A stretch of 64,000 nt of DNA, from assembly GCF_003732275.1 (NCBI RefSeq), contig NZ_MOBM01000012.1, forward strand, positions 434,001 through 498,000. Direction: 5' to 3'. Position 1 is the stretch's first letter, and each line of letters starts with the position of its first letter. The notes beneath the pieces were generated by a model. The model was not told the origin of the DNA, ran no database searches, and saw only the letters and a program-made list of their open reading frames with translations. The position numbers and the translations under genes are program-made. Below, piece after piece: positions 44,816-54,414 of the stretch. Source of the stretch: Pseudomonas frederiksbergensis. Its GTDB lineage: Bacteria; Pseudomonadota; Gammaproteobacteria; Pseudomonadales; Pseudomonadaceae.

Positions 44816-45789
44816 AGCAAAGCCTATTCGAGAGTCGCCACAGCGCCGAATGGGAGCAGTTTGCACTCATGCTTGAACGGCTGGAACGTGGCAAGGACGC
44901 CTCTGGAGTCGCCAGTTTTCCCAGCGATTATCGACGACTCTGCCAACACCTGGCCCTGGCTCAGGAACGCGGTTACAGCAGTTTCCTGATCGATTCATTG
45001 CAGCAACAGGTCCTGCGCGGGCATCAACAGCTTTATCGGCATCGCAGTCGACTGGGTGCCAACATACTGAGTTTCATCCTCGCCGATTTCCCGCGACTGG
45101 TGCGTGAGCAGTGGCGTTTCGTCCTTGCCGCCAGCCTGATGTTTTTTGGCAGCCTGATCGGCTTCGCGCTGTTGGTGTATCTGTTCCCGGACCTGATATA
45201 CAACCTGATCCCGGCCGAGCAGGTCAGTGAGATGCAAAGCATGTACGACCCCCTCGCCGGTCATCTGGGACGTTCGGCCGAACGGGCGGCCAGTGAAAAC
45301 TGGGTGATGTTCGGTTACTACATCATGCACAACATCGGCATCGCCTTTCAGACCTTCGCCAGCGGTTTGCTGTTTGGCCTGGGCAGCGCGTTTTTCCTGT
45401 TCTTCAACGGGTTGATGATCGGTGCGGTGGCCGGGCACCTGACGCACATCGGCTACGGGCAAACCTTCTGGTCGTTCGTGATCGGTCATGGTGCCTTCGA
45501 ACTGAGTGCCATCGCCCTGGCCGGTGCGGCAGGCCTGCAACTGGGCTGGGCCTTGATCGCGCCGGGGCGTTTGCCCCGCGCCGAAGCCCTGCAACTGGCG
45601 GCGCGCAAAAGCGTGTTGCTGATTTGCGGGGTCATGCTGTTTCTGCTGATTGCGGCGTTTATCGAAGCTTACTGGTCGTCGCGGACCGGGTTCGCGCCGC
45701 TGACCAAATACCTGGTCGGCGCGGCGCTCTGGTGCTTGATGGTGACTTATCTACTGTTTGCCGGACGGACTCGCCATGCGCCTGAGTGA
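44812..45789 (+). CDS. SpoIIM-type (stage II sporulation protein M domain) membrane protein
   Basis: A 325-residue protein of the DUF95/SpoIIM family despite the non-sporulating host; about six membrane helices from residue 105. In many Gram-negatives it belongs to a conserved cluster with RDD, DUF4129, DUF4350, MoxR-ATPase and DUF58 genes of unknown physiological role. Its start overlaps the RDD stop (ATGA). Confidence 0.87.
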   Translation: MKQSLFESRHSAEWEQFALMLERLERGKDASGVASFPSDYRRLCQHLALAQERGYSSFLIDSLQQQVLRGHQQLYRHRSRLGANILSFILADFPRLVREQWRFVLAASLMFFGSLIGFALLVYLFPDLIYNLIPAEQVSEMQSMYDPLAGHLGRSAERAASENWVMFGYYIMHNIGIAFQTFASGLLFGLGSAFFLFFNGLMIGAVAGHLTHIGYGQTFWSFVIGHGAFELSAIALAGAAGLQLGWALIAPGRLPRAEALQLAARKSVLLICGVMLFLLIAAFIEAYWSSRTGFAPLTKYLVGAALWCLMVTYLLFAGRTRHAPE

Positions 45790-47320
45790 TGCCAGTGTGG
45801 TGATCCGCCCGCGCACGACCTGGGAAGCCATGGACCTGGGGGTGCTGCTGAGCCAGCGCCATCGACGCTTGCTGATGACCAGTTGGGCCATCGTGACCTT
45901 GCCGATCTTCGCCCTGCTCACCCTGATGCTGTGGGATTCACCCTCCCTCGCCGTGTTCCTGTTCTGGTGGCTCAAACCAGCGTTCGATCGGCTGCCGTTG
46001 TACATCCTGTCCAAAGCCATGTTCGGCGAAACCCCCACACTGAAACAGGCCCTGCACCAATGGCCGCGTCTGCTCAGGTCACAATTACTCGCCAGCCTGA
46101 CCTGGCGCCGCCTGAGCCTGAGCCGCAGTTTTCTGATGCCGGTGGTGCAACTCGAAGGGTTGGGGGGCGAAGCACGCCAACAACGTTTGCGCGTGTTGCA
46201 GCAACGCAACGCGGGCGCCGCCCAGTGGCTGACAATCATCGGCGTGCATCTGGAAACCGCGCTGTGGATCGGCTTGATGGTGCTGTTCTACATGCTCTTG
46301 CCGCAACAGGTCGAACTCGACTGGGGCTGGCAGACCTTGATTACCGCTGCCACACAAGACTGGCGCTGGCTGGAACACCTGACCAATACCTTTTACGTTC
46401 TGGTGCTGATTGTCTGGGAACCGATCTATGTGGCCTGCGGTTTCAGCCTTTATCTGAACCGGCGCACGCGGCTGGAGGCCTGGGACATCGAGCTGGTGTT
46501 TCGCCGATTGCGTCAACGCTTGGCCAGCACGGTCGTCACGCTGCTGCTCGCCGCGATCCTGCAAGTGCCGACGGCGCAAAGCGTCTGGGCCGCCGAACCG
46601 GTCATTTCACCGGACTCTGCGCGTCTGCTGGACCAGCCACTGACCAGCCAGGCGTCCCGGGACAGCATCAAGGCCATCCTCGATCAACCCCCCTTCAAGA
46701 ATAAGGAAACAGTAACGCGCTATCGCTTTGGCGAAGACAAACTCGCCTCCGACACTGCGGACAATGGTCAAACGCCCGCCTGGCTGAAGGCCCTGTTCAG
46801 CTTGCTGGATAGCCAACGCTTTGGCGTATTGGCCAGCCTGATCGAAGTGTTGCTGTGGGGCACAGTGATCGGCGCCATTGGGCTGTTGATCTGGCGTTAC
46901 CGCGACTGGCTGCAGGCCTTCGTCAGCCGTCGACCCACGTTAAATCGCAAGGTCACGTGGCCGTTACCGCAGCAGGCGTTCGGCCTGGACCTCAACCGCG
47001 AAACCCTGCCCGCCGACATCGCCGCCAGCGCCGAAAGCCTCTGGCAGACCAATCCCCGTGAAGCCCTCGGATTGCTCTATCGTGCCCTGCTCAGCCACTT
47101 GCTGCATGACTTCAACATGGCGCTCAAACCCGCCGATACCGAAGGCGAAGTGCTTCAGCGCGTTGAGCAACTGCAACAACCTGCCTTGCTGGCTTTCAGC
47201 AAAAATCTCACCGGGCATTGGCAAAACATGGCGTATGGGCATCGATTGCCACCGGCGCATTTGCAGCAGGAGCTCTGTGACGGCTGGCGCGCGTTGTTCG
47301 GCCCGGGAGCGGTCCGTTGA
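45776..47320 (+). CDS. DUF4129 domain membrane protein
   Basis: A 514-residue membrane protein. N-terminal hydrophobic region about residues 30-200, a periplasmic stretch after AEPVISPDSARLL (about 290), another helix near 355-375, and a C-terminal DUF4129 domain (NPREALGLLYRALLSHL). ATG at 45776 overlaps the SpoIIM stop; ATG 45758 is a few codons upstream. Operon member. Confidence 0.83.
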   Translation: MRLSDASVVIRPRTTWEAMDLGVLLSQRHRRLLMTSWAIVTLPIFALLTLMLWDSPSLAVFLFWWLKPAFDRLPLYILSKAMFGETPTLKQALHQWPRLLRSQLLASLTWRRLSLSRSFLMPVVQLEGLGGEARQQRLRVLQQRNAGAAQWLTIIGVHLETALWIGLMVLFYMLLPQQVELDWGWQTLITAATQDWRWLEHLTNTFYVLVLIVWEPIYVACGFSLYLNRRTRLEAWDIELVFRRLRQRLASTVVTLLLAAILQVPTAQSVWAAEPVISPDSARLLDQPLTSQASRDSIKAILDQPPFKNKETVTRYRFGEDKLASDTADNGQTPAWLKALFSLLDSQRFGVLASLIEVLLWGTVIGAIGLLIWRYRDWLQAFVSRRPTLNRKVTWPLPQQAFGLDLNRETLPADIAASAESLWQTNPREALGLLYRALLSHLLHDFNMALKPADTEGEVLQRVEQLQQPALLAFSKNLTGHWQNMAYGHRLPPAHLQQELCDGWRALFGPGAVR

Positions 47321-48480
47321 ACCGGCGCTTGTGGCTTTCAGTCGGTGCGTTCATCGCCGTGTTGTTGGGCGCGCTGAGTGTTTACCTGTATTTCAAGGCC
47401 ATACCCTATCCAGCAGAAATCGATCACGGCCCATCCCCCGAAGCCCAAGCCAACCCTTATCTGGCGGCCGAGCATTTTCTGCGCAAACAGGGCCTGACCG
47501 TCAGCCACGCCAACAGCCTCGACATCCTGCCGACCCTCGAGCCTCATCAGCGCAGTTTGTTGTTGCTCGGCGATCGGTCGAACATGTCGCCACGACAGGT
47601 GAATCAGGTGTTGAACTGGACCCGGGCCGGTGGACGTCTTTTATTCGTCGCCGAAGCCTTGTGGGATGAGAAGACCGGTCAGAGCAATGACCTGCTGCTC
47701 GACCGTGTGCAGTTGCACCAGTCCCTGAGCAAAGACCTCAAGGAACCGCCACCCGATCCTGTCGACGATCCCTATCCCAAACTGACCAAGCTCTACCTGG
47801 AAAACGAAGAAGCGCCGGCCTACTTCAGCTTCGATACCGCATTCCACCTCGACGACCCGAAAAACCTCGCCCAGGCCTGGGCCAACAGCGGCAAGGCCAC
47901 GCACATGATGCAACTGACTCACGGGCTCGGTTCGATCACCGTGGTCACCGACGCCGACCTCTGGAAAACCCCGGCCATCGACCAGTACGACAACGCCTGG
48001 CTGCTGTGGTACCTGACGGCCGACACCGACGTGACCCTGCTGTTCAATACCGATCACGACAGCTTGCTGACCTTGCTGTGGCGCTACTTTCCACAAGCCC
48101 TGGTGGCCCTGATCGCCTTGATCGTTTTCGGGTTCTGGCACGTTGGCGTGCGTAACGGCCCGCTGCTGCAACCGGCTCCGAGAGCTCGCCGCCAGCTTCA
48201 GGAACACCTGCGCGCCACTGCTGACTTCATGCTCCGTCACAACGGTCAGCACAGCCTGTTGCATGCCTTGCAACAAGATATCCTGCGGCGTGTCCGTCAC
48301 CGTCACCCCGGTTTTGAACAACTCGGCGTTGCCGAACAATGGCTGGTGCTCGCACGCCTGACTGGCCAACCCACACGCGCCATCAGCCAGGCCATGAGCC
48401 CGCGACCGAAGCAGCGGTTGCCCAGCGCTGAATTCAGCCGTCAGGTCGCCCACCTGCAAACCTTGAGGAACGCCTTATGA
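47317..48480 (+). CDS. DUF4350 domain protein
   Basis: A 387-residue protein with an N-terminal membrane anchor (residues 5-25), a DUF4350 domain (about 40-240) and a second helix near 262-282, then a basic cytosolic tail. It starts with TTG inside the previous stop (TTGA). The end, CTTATGATCC at 48474-48483, looks like the TTATGA overlap with the next operon gene (a MoxR-type ATPase in other Pseudomonas), but the frame after ATGA is not that of a MoxR gene: the mobile element begins here. Confidence 0.85.
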   Translation: MNRRLWLSVGAFIAVLLGALSVYLYFKAIPYPAEIDHGPSPEAQANPYLAAEHFLRKQGLTVSHANSLDILPTLEPHQRSLLLLGDRSNMSPRQVNQVLNWTRAGGRLLFVAEALWDEKTGQSNDLLLDRVQLHQSLSKDLKEPPPDPVDDPYPKLTKLYLENEEAPAYFSFDTAFHLDDPKNLAQAWANSGKATHMMQLTHGLGSITVVTDADLWKTPAIDQYDNAWLLWYLTADTDVTLLFNTDHDSLLTLLWRYFPQALVALIALIVFGFWHVGVRNGPLLQPAPRARRQLQEHLRATADFMLRHNGQHSLLHALQQDILRRVRHRHPGFEQLGVAEQWLVLARLTGQPTRAISQAMSPRPKQRLPSAEFSRQVAHLQTLRNAL

Positions 48481-48507
48481 TCCGGTACTTGGAAAGCGTT
48501 AGATAGC

Positions 48508-48607
48508 TGTGTTATTAGAAACAGACACTTAGAAGCTCAGGCGCTTTAGGGTCGATCTAATGCCCTCAAACTGGTCAGAACAGACAAAGTGATTGGGTTT
48601 CTGATTA
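48508..48607. repeat. Repeats at the element's left end
   Basis: TTATTAGAAAC (48512-48522) is inverted with two mismatches at 48597-48607 (GTTTCTGATTA). AACAGACA occurs directly at 48520-48527 and 48579-48586. GTGT...ACAC also brackets the first copy (48509-48528). Such terminal repeats may bind the recombinases; function is inferred. Confidence 0.45.
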
Positions 48608-48624
48608 GTACAAGAGGACGGCAG

Positions 48625-49773
48625 ATGGAACTTGTGTGGGCTACTGAGGATTTAGTGATCGCTGGGCAACCCTATCCGGGGTTCCCTATTCTGCTTTGGG
48701 AGTCAATGGAGAGTTGCGTCCCGGCCAATCAGTTTTTTCGTCACTACCTGCTTCGTGGAGCCATTGGCTCTAGGCAGTCCTGGCCCAGTACCGGGCGCGC
48801 TCTGTACGATTTCTTCAGTTTCATCCAAGCGCATGAACTGGACTGGTGCGACGTGGATCGTGGCGAGGCCAAGAGCCTTGTAGCGGCCTATCGGGACTAC
48901 TGCAAGGAGGCGTGCGAGCTGGCACCGAATACCACTCGCCAGCGCCTGACTTACATCTGCAAATTCTACGAGTACGCCATGAAGGAAGGTTGGGTGAAAC
49001 GCCTGCCTTTCGCCTATGAAGAACGTACCGTGAGGCGTGAAACAGGCTTCCTTGCGCACGTCGATGCCAGTGGCGGCAAAGCCATGGCAAACGATGTGAT
49101 GCCGCGAAGCCATAAGGCCCTGCCCAAGTTCCTGAGCATGGCCGAGATCAAGTCGCTGCTGGCCACAGCGGATAATCCCCACCACCAGATAATAATGCGC
49201 CTGGCGCTGCATACGGGTCTGCGCCGCGAGGAAATCGCCACTTTCCCGCTGGCCTATGTTTTCGACCCGGACAAGGCTGGACGCACCGAACGCAACCTCC
49301 GCATTCCGCTCGATCCGTTCGACGGCAGCGGCATGGTGACCAAGCGCAGCAAGCCGCGATATATTTACGTCAGCCGCAAATTCATGGCTGAACTCTATCG
49401 CTATGTGACGAAGGTGCGCGGCGAGCGCGCCTCGCTAAGCAAGACCCCACAAAAGGCGCTGCTCCTTAACCAGTCCGGGGAACCCTATAGTGACGGCGGC
49501 AAAAGCCTCAACCGAATCATCAGCGAAACCGGTAAACGGGCCGGAATCAAAGTACATACGCACATGCTTCGGCATACCTATGCCACCCAGACCCTAGTCA
49601 GCCTTCAGCGCAACCCTGCGAACGGACTGGATCCCCTTGTGTTCCTTCAGCGGCAACTTGGCCACAGTTCAATTCAGACGACCATGGTGTACCTGCACCT
49701 GGTCAACGATATGGCCGACGCGGCAGTGCTGGCCTATGACGATGAGTTGAACGCGCTGGCGGGGGCCGCCTGA
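48625..49773 (+). CDS. Tyrosine recombinase 1 of the trio
   Basis: A 382-residue tyrosine recombinase, catalytic set complete: Arg200 (HTGLRREE), His313 and Arg316 (HMLRHTYA), His347 (LGHSSIQTT) and Tyr356. An N-terminal SAM-like core-binding domain covers about residues 35-130. ATG 48625 with AGAGGA six bases upstream is the start; a GTG at 48589 lies in the terminal repeats and is rejected. Its TGA shares the A with the ATG of the next gene, so translation is coupled. Confidence 0.92.
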   Translation: MELVWATEDLVIAGQPYPGFPILLWESMESCVPANQFFRHYLLRGAIGSRQSWPSTGRALYDFFSFIQAHELDWCDVDRGEAKSLVAAYRDYCKEACELAPNTTRQRLTYICKFYEYAMKEGWVKRLPFAYEERTVRRETGFLAHVDASGGKAMANDVMPRSHKALPKFLSMAEIKSLLATADNPHHQIIMRLALHTGLRREEIATFPLAYVFDPDKAGRTERNLRIPLDPFDGSGMVTKRSKPRYIYVSRKFMAELYRYVTKVRGERASLSKTPQKALLLNQSGEPYSDGGKSLNRIISETGKRAGIKVHTHMLRHTYATQTLVSLQRNPANGLDPLVFLQRQLGHSSIQTTMVYLHLVNDMADAAVLAYDDELNALAGAA

Positions 49774-51452
49774 TGGGCAAGCGCAAAGTTTTTACTAAGA
49801 CCGACCTCAGCGTCCCGCAAGTCGAGCACAGCCACGACATGGCAGGCAATGTGGTAATTTTGCCCGAAGCCATCCCTCCGAATAACACCATGGTCAAGTT
49901 TGGACGGAACGCTTCCAACAGCCGTAGCTTCGACTTTGCCCGCTGGTACGGCACTAGCATCAATGCCATCACCTATGCCTGCCAGCGCCAAATTGAACGC
50001 TTCCTCGCCGGTCAGGAAGGTGCCGTCATGGGCAGCACAGTGGCTAACTACTGCTTGAATGGACTGCGCAATTTTCTCGACTACTGCATGCTGCGGGCAA
50101 CGGCTTTTGGCCGTGACTTGGCCCTGGCCGATGTGAACCGGGACCTGATCGACGGCTATCTTGGCCATCTTGCCGGGCTGGGCGTGGCAACTATCGGTCA
50201 GAAAAGTTTATACATGAGTACCAAACCCGTGCTACTCGCTTTGGGGCGGCGTGGGCTGATCCCCTTGCTCGCCTACGGCGATGCGGCCACCTTCCCGCAC
50301 AATCCGTTCCCGCACAGCAATCGCAAGACCAAGGGCGAGACGGCGCTGTCCAAGCGCGAGCGGCAAGCGTTCACGGTGGCGCTGCGGCAGGCAATCAAGC
50401 CGATCTGGGCCGACAACGCGCCTGTAACAGGCGAACTGCTTGTCTTCGCCCTGCTGGTCGTAGCGCTGCACACCGGTCGCAATACCACGCCACTGCTGGA
50501 AATGGGCCGTGACTGTCTGCGCCCGCACCCCAAGGAAAACATCGTGTTCATGGTGCTGTGGAAACGGCGCGGGTATAACTCCAGCAAGGTGGCTCTGCGC
50601 GCCGGGTCGGACGCCGAGCGCCTTCTAGAGTCCACGCCGAGCGTGAGAACCAATGTGGCGAGCCTGATCCGCCGCGTGATGGCCCTGACCGAGCCCTTAG
50701 ATGCAGAGGCTCCGGACGACCTCAAGGGTCGCGTATGGCTGTATCGCACTCGCGACCCCAAGAGTGTCGGTCAAGTCACGACGCTGAGTGCACAAACGTT
50801 GGCTCAGGCGAGAAACCGCCTTGTAGCTGAGTATGGCCTGACCGACAGCGATGGAAGGCCGCTGCGAATCAACATCTCGCGCCTGCGCAAAACCTTTGCC
50901 AACCGCATCTTCGAGCTGACCGACGGTGATCTCGCGACTACCGCCGCAGCCCTTGGCAATACCCCTCAGGTAACCGACCAAAACTATTTGGGGCCCGACG
51001 AGAATGCCCGTCGCAACTGGCAGTTCATGGGCGTGGTACTGGTTCAGGAGTTGCTGACTCGGACCATCGGTGCAACCTACAGGGACACCCCCATGGGCCG
51101 ATGCGCCGACCCGGTGAACGGCCAGTACGCCCCGAAGCGCGAGGGCGCGACCTGCATGAACTTCATGAACTGCCTGCGCTGCAAGCACTACGCGGTGACC
51201 GCCGAGGATCTGTACAAGCTTTTCAGCTTCTACTTCCGCGTACTGGCCGAGCGCTCGCGTATGGACAAGCGGCGCTGGGCCCGGGAGTACGCCCACATCC
51301 CCCGCTTGGTCGACCACTACATCGTTGCCGAGGGACTGCGGCGCGGCACCTTCAAGGCCGAAGCCGTGGAGGCGGCGCGTGAGCGCGCCCGCGCCCTGCC
51401 GCACCCGTTCTGGACGGTTGAATTGATCAACACCCTTGAGGTATTTGCATGA
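49773..51452 (+). CDS. Tyrosine recombinase 2 of the trio, degenerate catalytic site
   Basis: A 559-residue recombinase-fold protein. Arg236 (HTGRNTTPLLEM), Arg372 (LRKTFANRI) and Tyr405 (TDQNYLGP) remain, but the two catalytic His positions read Ser369 and Asn396. A cysteine cluster (Cys444, 461, 467, 470) in the C-terminal region suggests a zinc site. It probably works with the other two recombinases, perhaps as a structural or DNA-binding partner. Overlaps the third gene by four bases (ATGA). Confidence 0.85.
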   Translation: MGKRKVFTKTDLSVPQVEHSHDMAGNVVILPEAIPPNNTMVKFGRNASNSRSFDFARWYGTSINAITYACQRQIERFLAGQEGAVMGSTVANYCLNGLRNFLDYCMLRATAFGRDLALADVNRDLIDGYLGHLAGLGVATIGQKSLYMSTKPVLLALGRRGLIPLLAYGDAATFPHNPFPHSNRKTKGETALSKRERQAFTVALRQAIKPIWADNAPVTGELLVFALLVVALHTGRNTTPLLEMGRDCLRPHPKENIVFMVLWKRRGYNSSKVALRAGSDAERLLESTPSVRTNVASLIRRVMALTEPLDAEAPDDLKGRVWLYRTRDPKSVGQVTTLSAQTLAQARNRLVAEYGLTDSDGRPLRINISRLRKTFANRIFELTDGDLATTAAALGNTPQVTDQNYLGPDENARRNWQFMGVVLVQELLTRTIGATYRDTPMGRCADPVNGQYAPKREGATCMNFMNCLRCKHYAVTAEDLYKLFSFYFRVLAERSRMDKRRWAREYAHIPRLVDHYIVAEGLRRGTFKAEAVEAARERARALPHPFWTVELINTLEVFA

Positions 51453-53338
51453 GCGACAACACCTTGGCGGCGCTACCCTGGGCACCCCTTGCTGCCCAGC
51501 CGGGCGATGTACGTGAGCTCTCCGAATCCGAACGCGACGCCCTGATCATCAGCGCTACTCAGGTCGATGGGCAGTGGGTCATCCTCAGCCACTACGGCGA
51601 CGACACCTGGCAACTCGACGGCTTCCCCAGCAATGTGCCGGCCAGCAAGAAACGGCTCGACTTCGGCACCGTGCCACCGGCGTTTCGGGCGGTGATGAAG
51701 GCAATGCTTTACCGCTACCTACGGCGCGGGCGTCGCGGGATGAATCGGCCTAAAGGCGCCGTGCTGCAAGGATGTTTCTTAACTGCAAAGCCATTTCTGC
51801 GCCACCTGGAAGCGCTCAAGCTCGACCACTTGGGTGCGGCGACACCCCTAATCTGCGCGACCTATGTAGCCACCTGCAAGGCGCACCGCCAGACCAGCCG
51901 ATCCAAGGGCAAGCCACTGTCGCCGCGTGGGCTGCAATGCCGTTTCAGCGCCGTCGAAGCGCTCCATGAACTGAGCCAGTATACCGACGACAGGATGCCG
52001 CAGCCCCCTTGGCCCGAGACTTCCGCGATGGCAATGGCGGGGCTTACAGGCCGCGGCGCTCAGAGCGGCAAGACGCCGCTGATCCCCGATGATGTTTTCT
52101 GCGCCCTGTTCGAGCGCGCCTACCAGCAGGTTGAGCGCGGCCAGCAACTGCTTGACCTGCGCGAGGCGCTGGATGCCCTCGCGGGGCAGCGTAGGGGGCA
52201 GAGTCGTAGGTCTGTCATTGCGGCCAAGAACCACCACCTGGGCGCCCGTGGTTGGGAGGGCGGTCTGAGGGCATTCAACAAGGCGCTGATCGACCTGCGC
52301 ACGGCCTGCTACATCTTCCTCGCCAGCACCTCCGGCTGTCGCAACCACGAGCTGGCCAACGTGCAGTCGGGCTCGCACCACCGTAGCCAGGACGATGAAG
52401 GCACCGTCTTCCACTGGATGCGCTCACGGTCGGACAAGACCGATGCCGGTATCCATGACTGGATGATCCCCGAGGCCGCCGTGCGAACCCTGCGTCTGAT
52501 GGAACGCTGGGTCGCACCCTATCAGGCAAGGATTGCCGCCGAAATCGTGCAGCGCCGCCGCGCCAGCCCGCATGATCCGCAGATCGTCGAGGCGCACAAG
52601 CACCGCCATGCTCTCTTTCTCGGCGTAGATTCGAAAGCGGACAACCAGGTGCGCACACTTACCAACACGTCTTGGGATCTTAACCTCAAGACTTTTGCCA
52701 AGGATTGCGGACTGAGCTGGAATCTCGCCAGCCACCAGTTCCGCCGCAAGTTCGCCAACTACGCCGCGCACAGCCGCTTTGGTGACCTGCGCTACCTCAA
52801 GGAGCATTACGCGCACTGGTCACTGGACATGACCTTGGGTTACGCCTTGGACGACAGCTGGGGACAGCATCTGGACCTTGAGCTGTACGCCGATATTCAG
52901 GCGGAGTTGGAAGATATAAAATTCGGCGTCGTCGATAACTGGCTGGGTGACGAACCCCTGGCCGGCGGCTTTGGCCGCACGCTCAAGCAGTGGCAGCGGG
53001 AGCCGCAGAATCTGCTGATCTTCAAGGATCACGCCTCAATGCTGAAGTCCATTGCCGAGAGCACCGCGATTCGCAGTAACGGCCATGCCTGGTGCACGGC
53101 GGACAATGACGGTTGCGTCGGCAATACCCTTGAGCGCACTCGCTGCGGAAACTGCAACAATGCTGTAATCGGGCCACGCCACGCGGTCATCTACCAGCGA
53201 CTCTACGATGATTTGAAAGGGCTGCTGCACTGTACGGACATTGGCGAGGGCGGTCGCCAACGCGTTGAGCGCGACCTGAATCGCTGCCGTGACGTACTGG
53301 CCCAGCTGGGAATGGACCCGGAGATTTTAATCGCATGA
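51449..53338 (+). CDS. Tyrosine recombinase 3 of the trio
   Basis: A 629-residue recombinase with Arg298 (TSGCRNHEL), His429 and Arg432 (SHQFRRKF), His456 (YAHWSLDMT) and Tyr465 (LGYALDD) in place, followed by about 160 residues with another putative zinc knuckle (AWCTADNDGC, RCGNC). The large size matches the big second transposase gene of Tn554-like elements. It overlaps the HTH gene by four bases. Confidence 0.9.
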   Translation: MSDNTLAALPWAPLAAQPGDVRELSESERDALIISATQVDGQWVILSHYGDDTWQLDGFPSNVPASKKRLDFGTVPPAFRAVMKAMLYRYLRRGRRGMNRPKGAVLQGCFLTAKPFLRHLEALKLDHLGAATPLICATYVATCKAHRQTSRSKGKPLSPRGLQCRFSAVEALHELSQYTDDRMPQPPWPETSAMAMAGLTGRGAQSGKTPLIPDDVFCALFERAYQQVERGQQLLDLREALDALAGQRRGQSRRSVIAAKNHHLGARGWEGGLRAFNKALIDLRTACYIFLASTSGCRNHELANVQSGSHHRSQDDEGTVFHWMRSRSDKTDAGIHDWMIPEAAVRTLRLMERWVAPYQARIAAEIVQRRRASPHDPQIVEAHKHRHALFLGVDSKADNQVRTLTNTSWDLNLKTFAKDCGLSWNLASHQFRRKFANYAAHSRFGDLRYLKEHYAHWSLDMTLGYALDDSWGQHLDLELYADIQAELEDIKFGVVDNWLGDEPLAGGFGRTLKQWQREPQNLLIFKDHASMLKSIAESTAIRSNGHAWCTADNDGCVGNTLERTRCGNCNNAVIGPRHAVIYQRLYDDLKGLLHCTDIGEGGRQRVERDLNRCRDVLAQLGMDPEILIA

Positions 53339-53763
53339 AGCGCAATAAAAATACAATCAACTACAAGCCAGCGGAGCATCGAGAGAAGGATCTGAAGCTC
53401 GCTCTCTACCGCATCCAGAAGGGTCGCTCCAAAACCGGGGAAACCAAGGTTACCATCGCCGCAGTAGCCCGCGAGGCAGGCGTATCGACGGCGCTGATCC
53501 ACAACCACTACCCAAACTTTGCCGAGGTTATCCGTGAGGCTCAAGGGCGCTCCAGTCGCGCCATGCGTGATGTGAAACACCAAGACTTGGTTGCCGAACG
53601 GAAGAAGTCCGCAGCCTACCGTCAGGAGATCGAGGAATTGAGGGCTAAAGTCGCCAGTCTCGCATCCATCAACGAGGTGCTATTGGACGAGACCCGTGTT
53701 CTCAAGGCTAAGATGAACGACCGTAAGGTGGTGGATCTGGCTTCAAGGAAGCCGAATGGATAG
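53335..53763 (+). CDS. Small HTH / coiled-coil accessory protein of the recombinase operon
   Basis: A 142-residue protein with a helix-turn-helix near residues 42-62 (IAAVAREAGVSTALIHNHY, TetR-like) and a C-terminal coiled coil (about 80-130). The position after the large recombinase resembles TnpC of Tn554-like elements and the third gene of other trio modules; likely a DNA-binding accessory or regulator. Translation is coupled to recombinase 3 (ATGA). Confidence 0.8.
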   Translation: MKRNKNTINYKPAEHREKDLKLALYRIQKGRSKTGETKVTIAAVAREAGVSTALIHNHYPNFAEVIREAQGRSSRAMRDVKHQDLVAERKKSAAYRQEIEELRAKVASLASINEVLLDETRVLKAKMNDRKVVDLASRKPNG

Positions 53764-53814
53764 GTCAATTTCGCAAAGTGCGCACTTTCCGGGAACCCCA
53801 ACTGTTTCATAGAC

Positions 53815-54414
53815 ATGGAACCCTCAATGTCTGTCGCTAAGTCAATCGCCAAACGAATCCAACACATGCCTTTGGGGCGTCCTTTTCTGGGTAGGCTTGT
53901 CGCGCAATCTGGCAGTCGCGCTTCGGCAAACAAAGCGCTCTCTAGACTTGTTCAGGCCGGCGCCCTTGAACGTGTGGTTCGTGGTATCTACATGCGGCCT
54001 AAGGCGAGTAAGTACTTTGGCAAGGTACATGCTAGCCCTCTGGCTGTGATGAGATTGATGACTAAGGCAAACGGAGAGACGGTTCAAATACACGGGGCTG
54101 AAGCTGTTCGTTTGATGGGACTGAGTACACAGATGCAGGTGTTGCCCATTTTCTACACCACCGGGACGACGCGCAAAATCCGTGTTGGGAGTGCCATCTT
54201 TCGTTTACAACACGCATCAAAGGATCGCTTTCAGCACGTAAATACCAAGGTAGGAGTAGCTCTTACGGCTCTGCACTACATCGGCAAAAAAGCTTTGTCT
54301 TCCGAGGTAGCGTCACATATCCAAAAAACGCTTAGCAAAGACGAATTCAAAACACTCCAGGCTTGCCAAATGCCAAACTGGATGAGAACCGCGTTGAATC
54401 TTGTGAGTATTTGA
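53815..54414 (+). CDS. DUF6088 (AbiEi-like) protein without partner
   Basis: A 199-residue protein: N-terminal winged-helix (SVAKSIAKRIQHMPLGRPF, ASANKALSRLVQAGALERV) and GIYMRPK, then a C-terminal domain. This DUF6088 type is the antitoxin half of AbiE-like type IV toxin-antitoxin pairs. The nucleotidyltransferase toxin that usually follows is missing: the next 197 bp hold no frame. ATG 53827 is an alternative start. Base use is more AT-rich than the recombinase genes. Confidence 0.85.
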   Translation: MEPSMSVAKSIAKRIQHMPLGRPFLGRLVAQSGSRASANKALSRLVQAGALERVVRGIYMRPKASKYFGKVHASPLAVMRLMTKANGETVQIHGAEAVRLMGLSTQMQVLPIFYTTGTTRKIRVGSAIFRLQHASKDRFQHVNTKVGVALTALHYIGKKALSSEVASHIQKTLSKDEFKTLQACQMPNWMRTALNLVSI

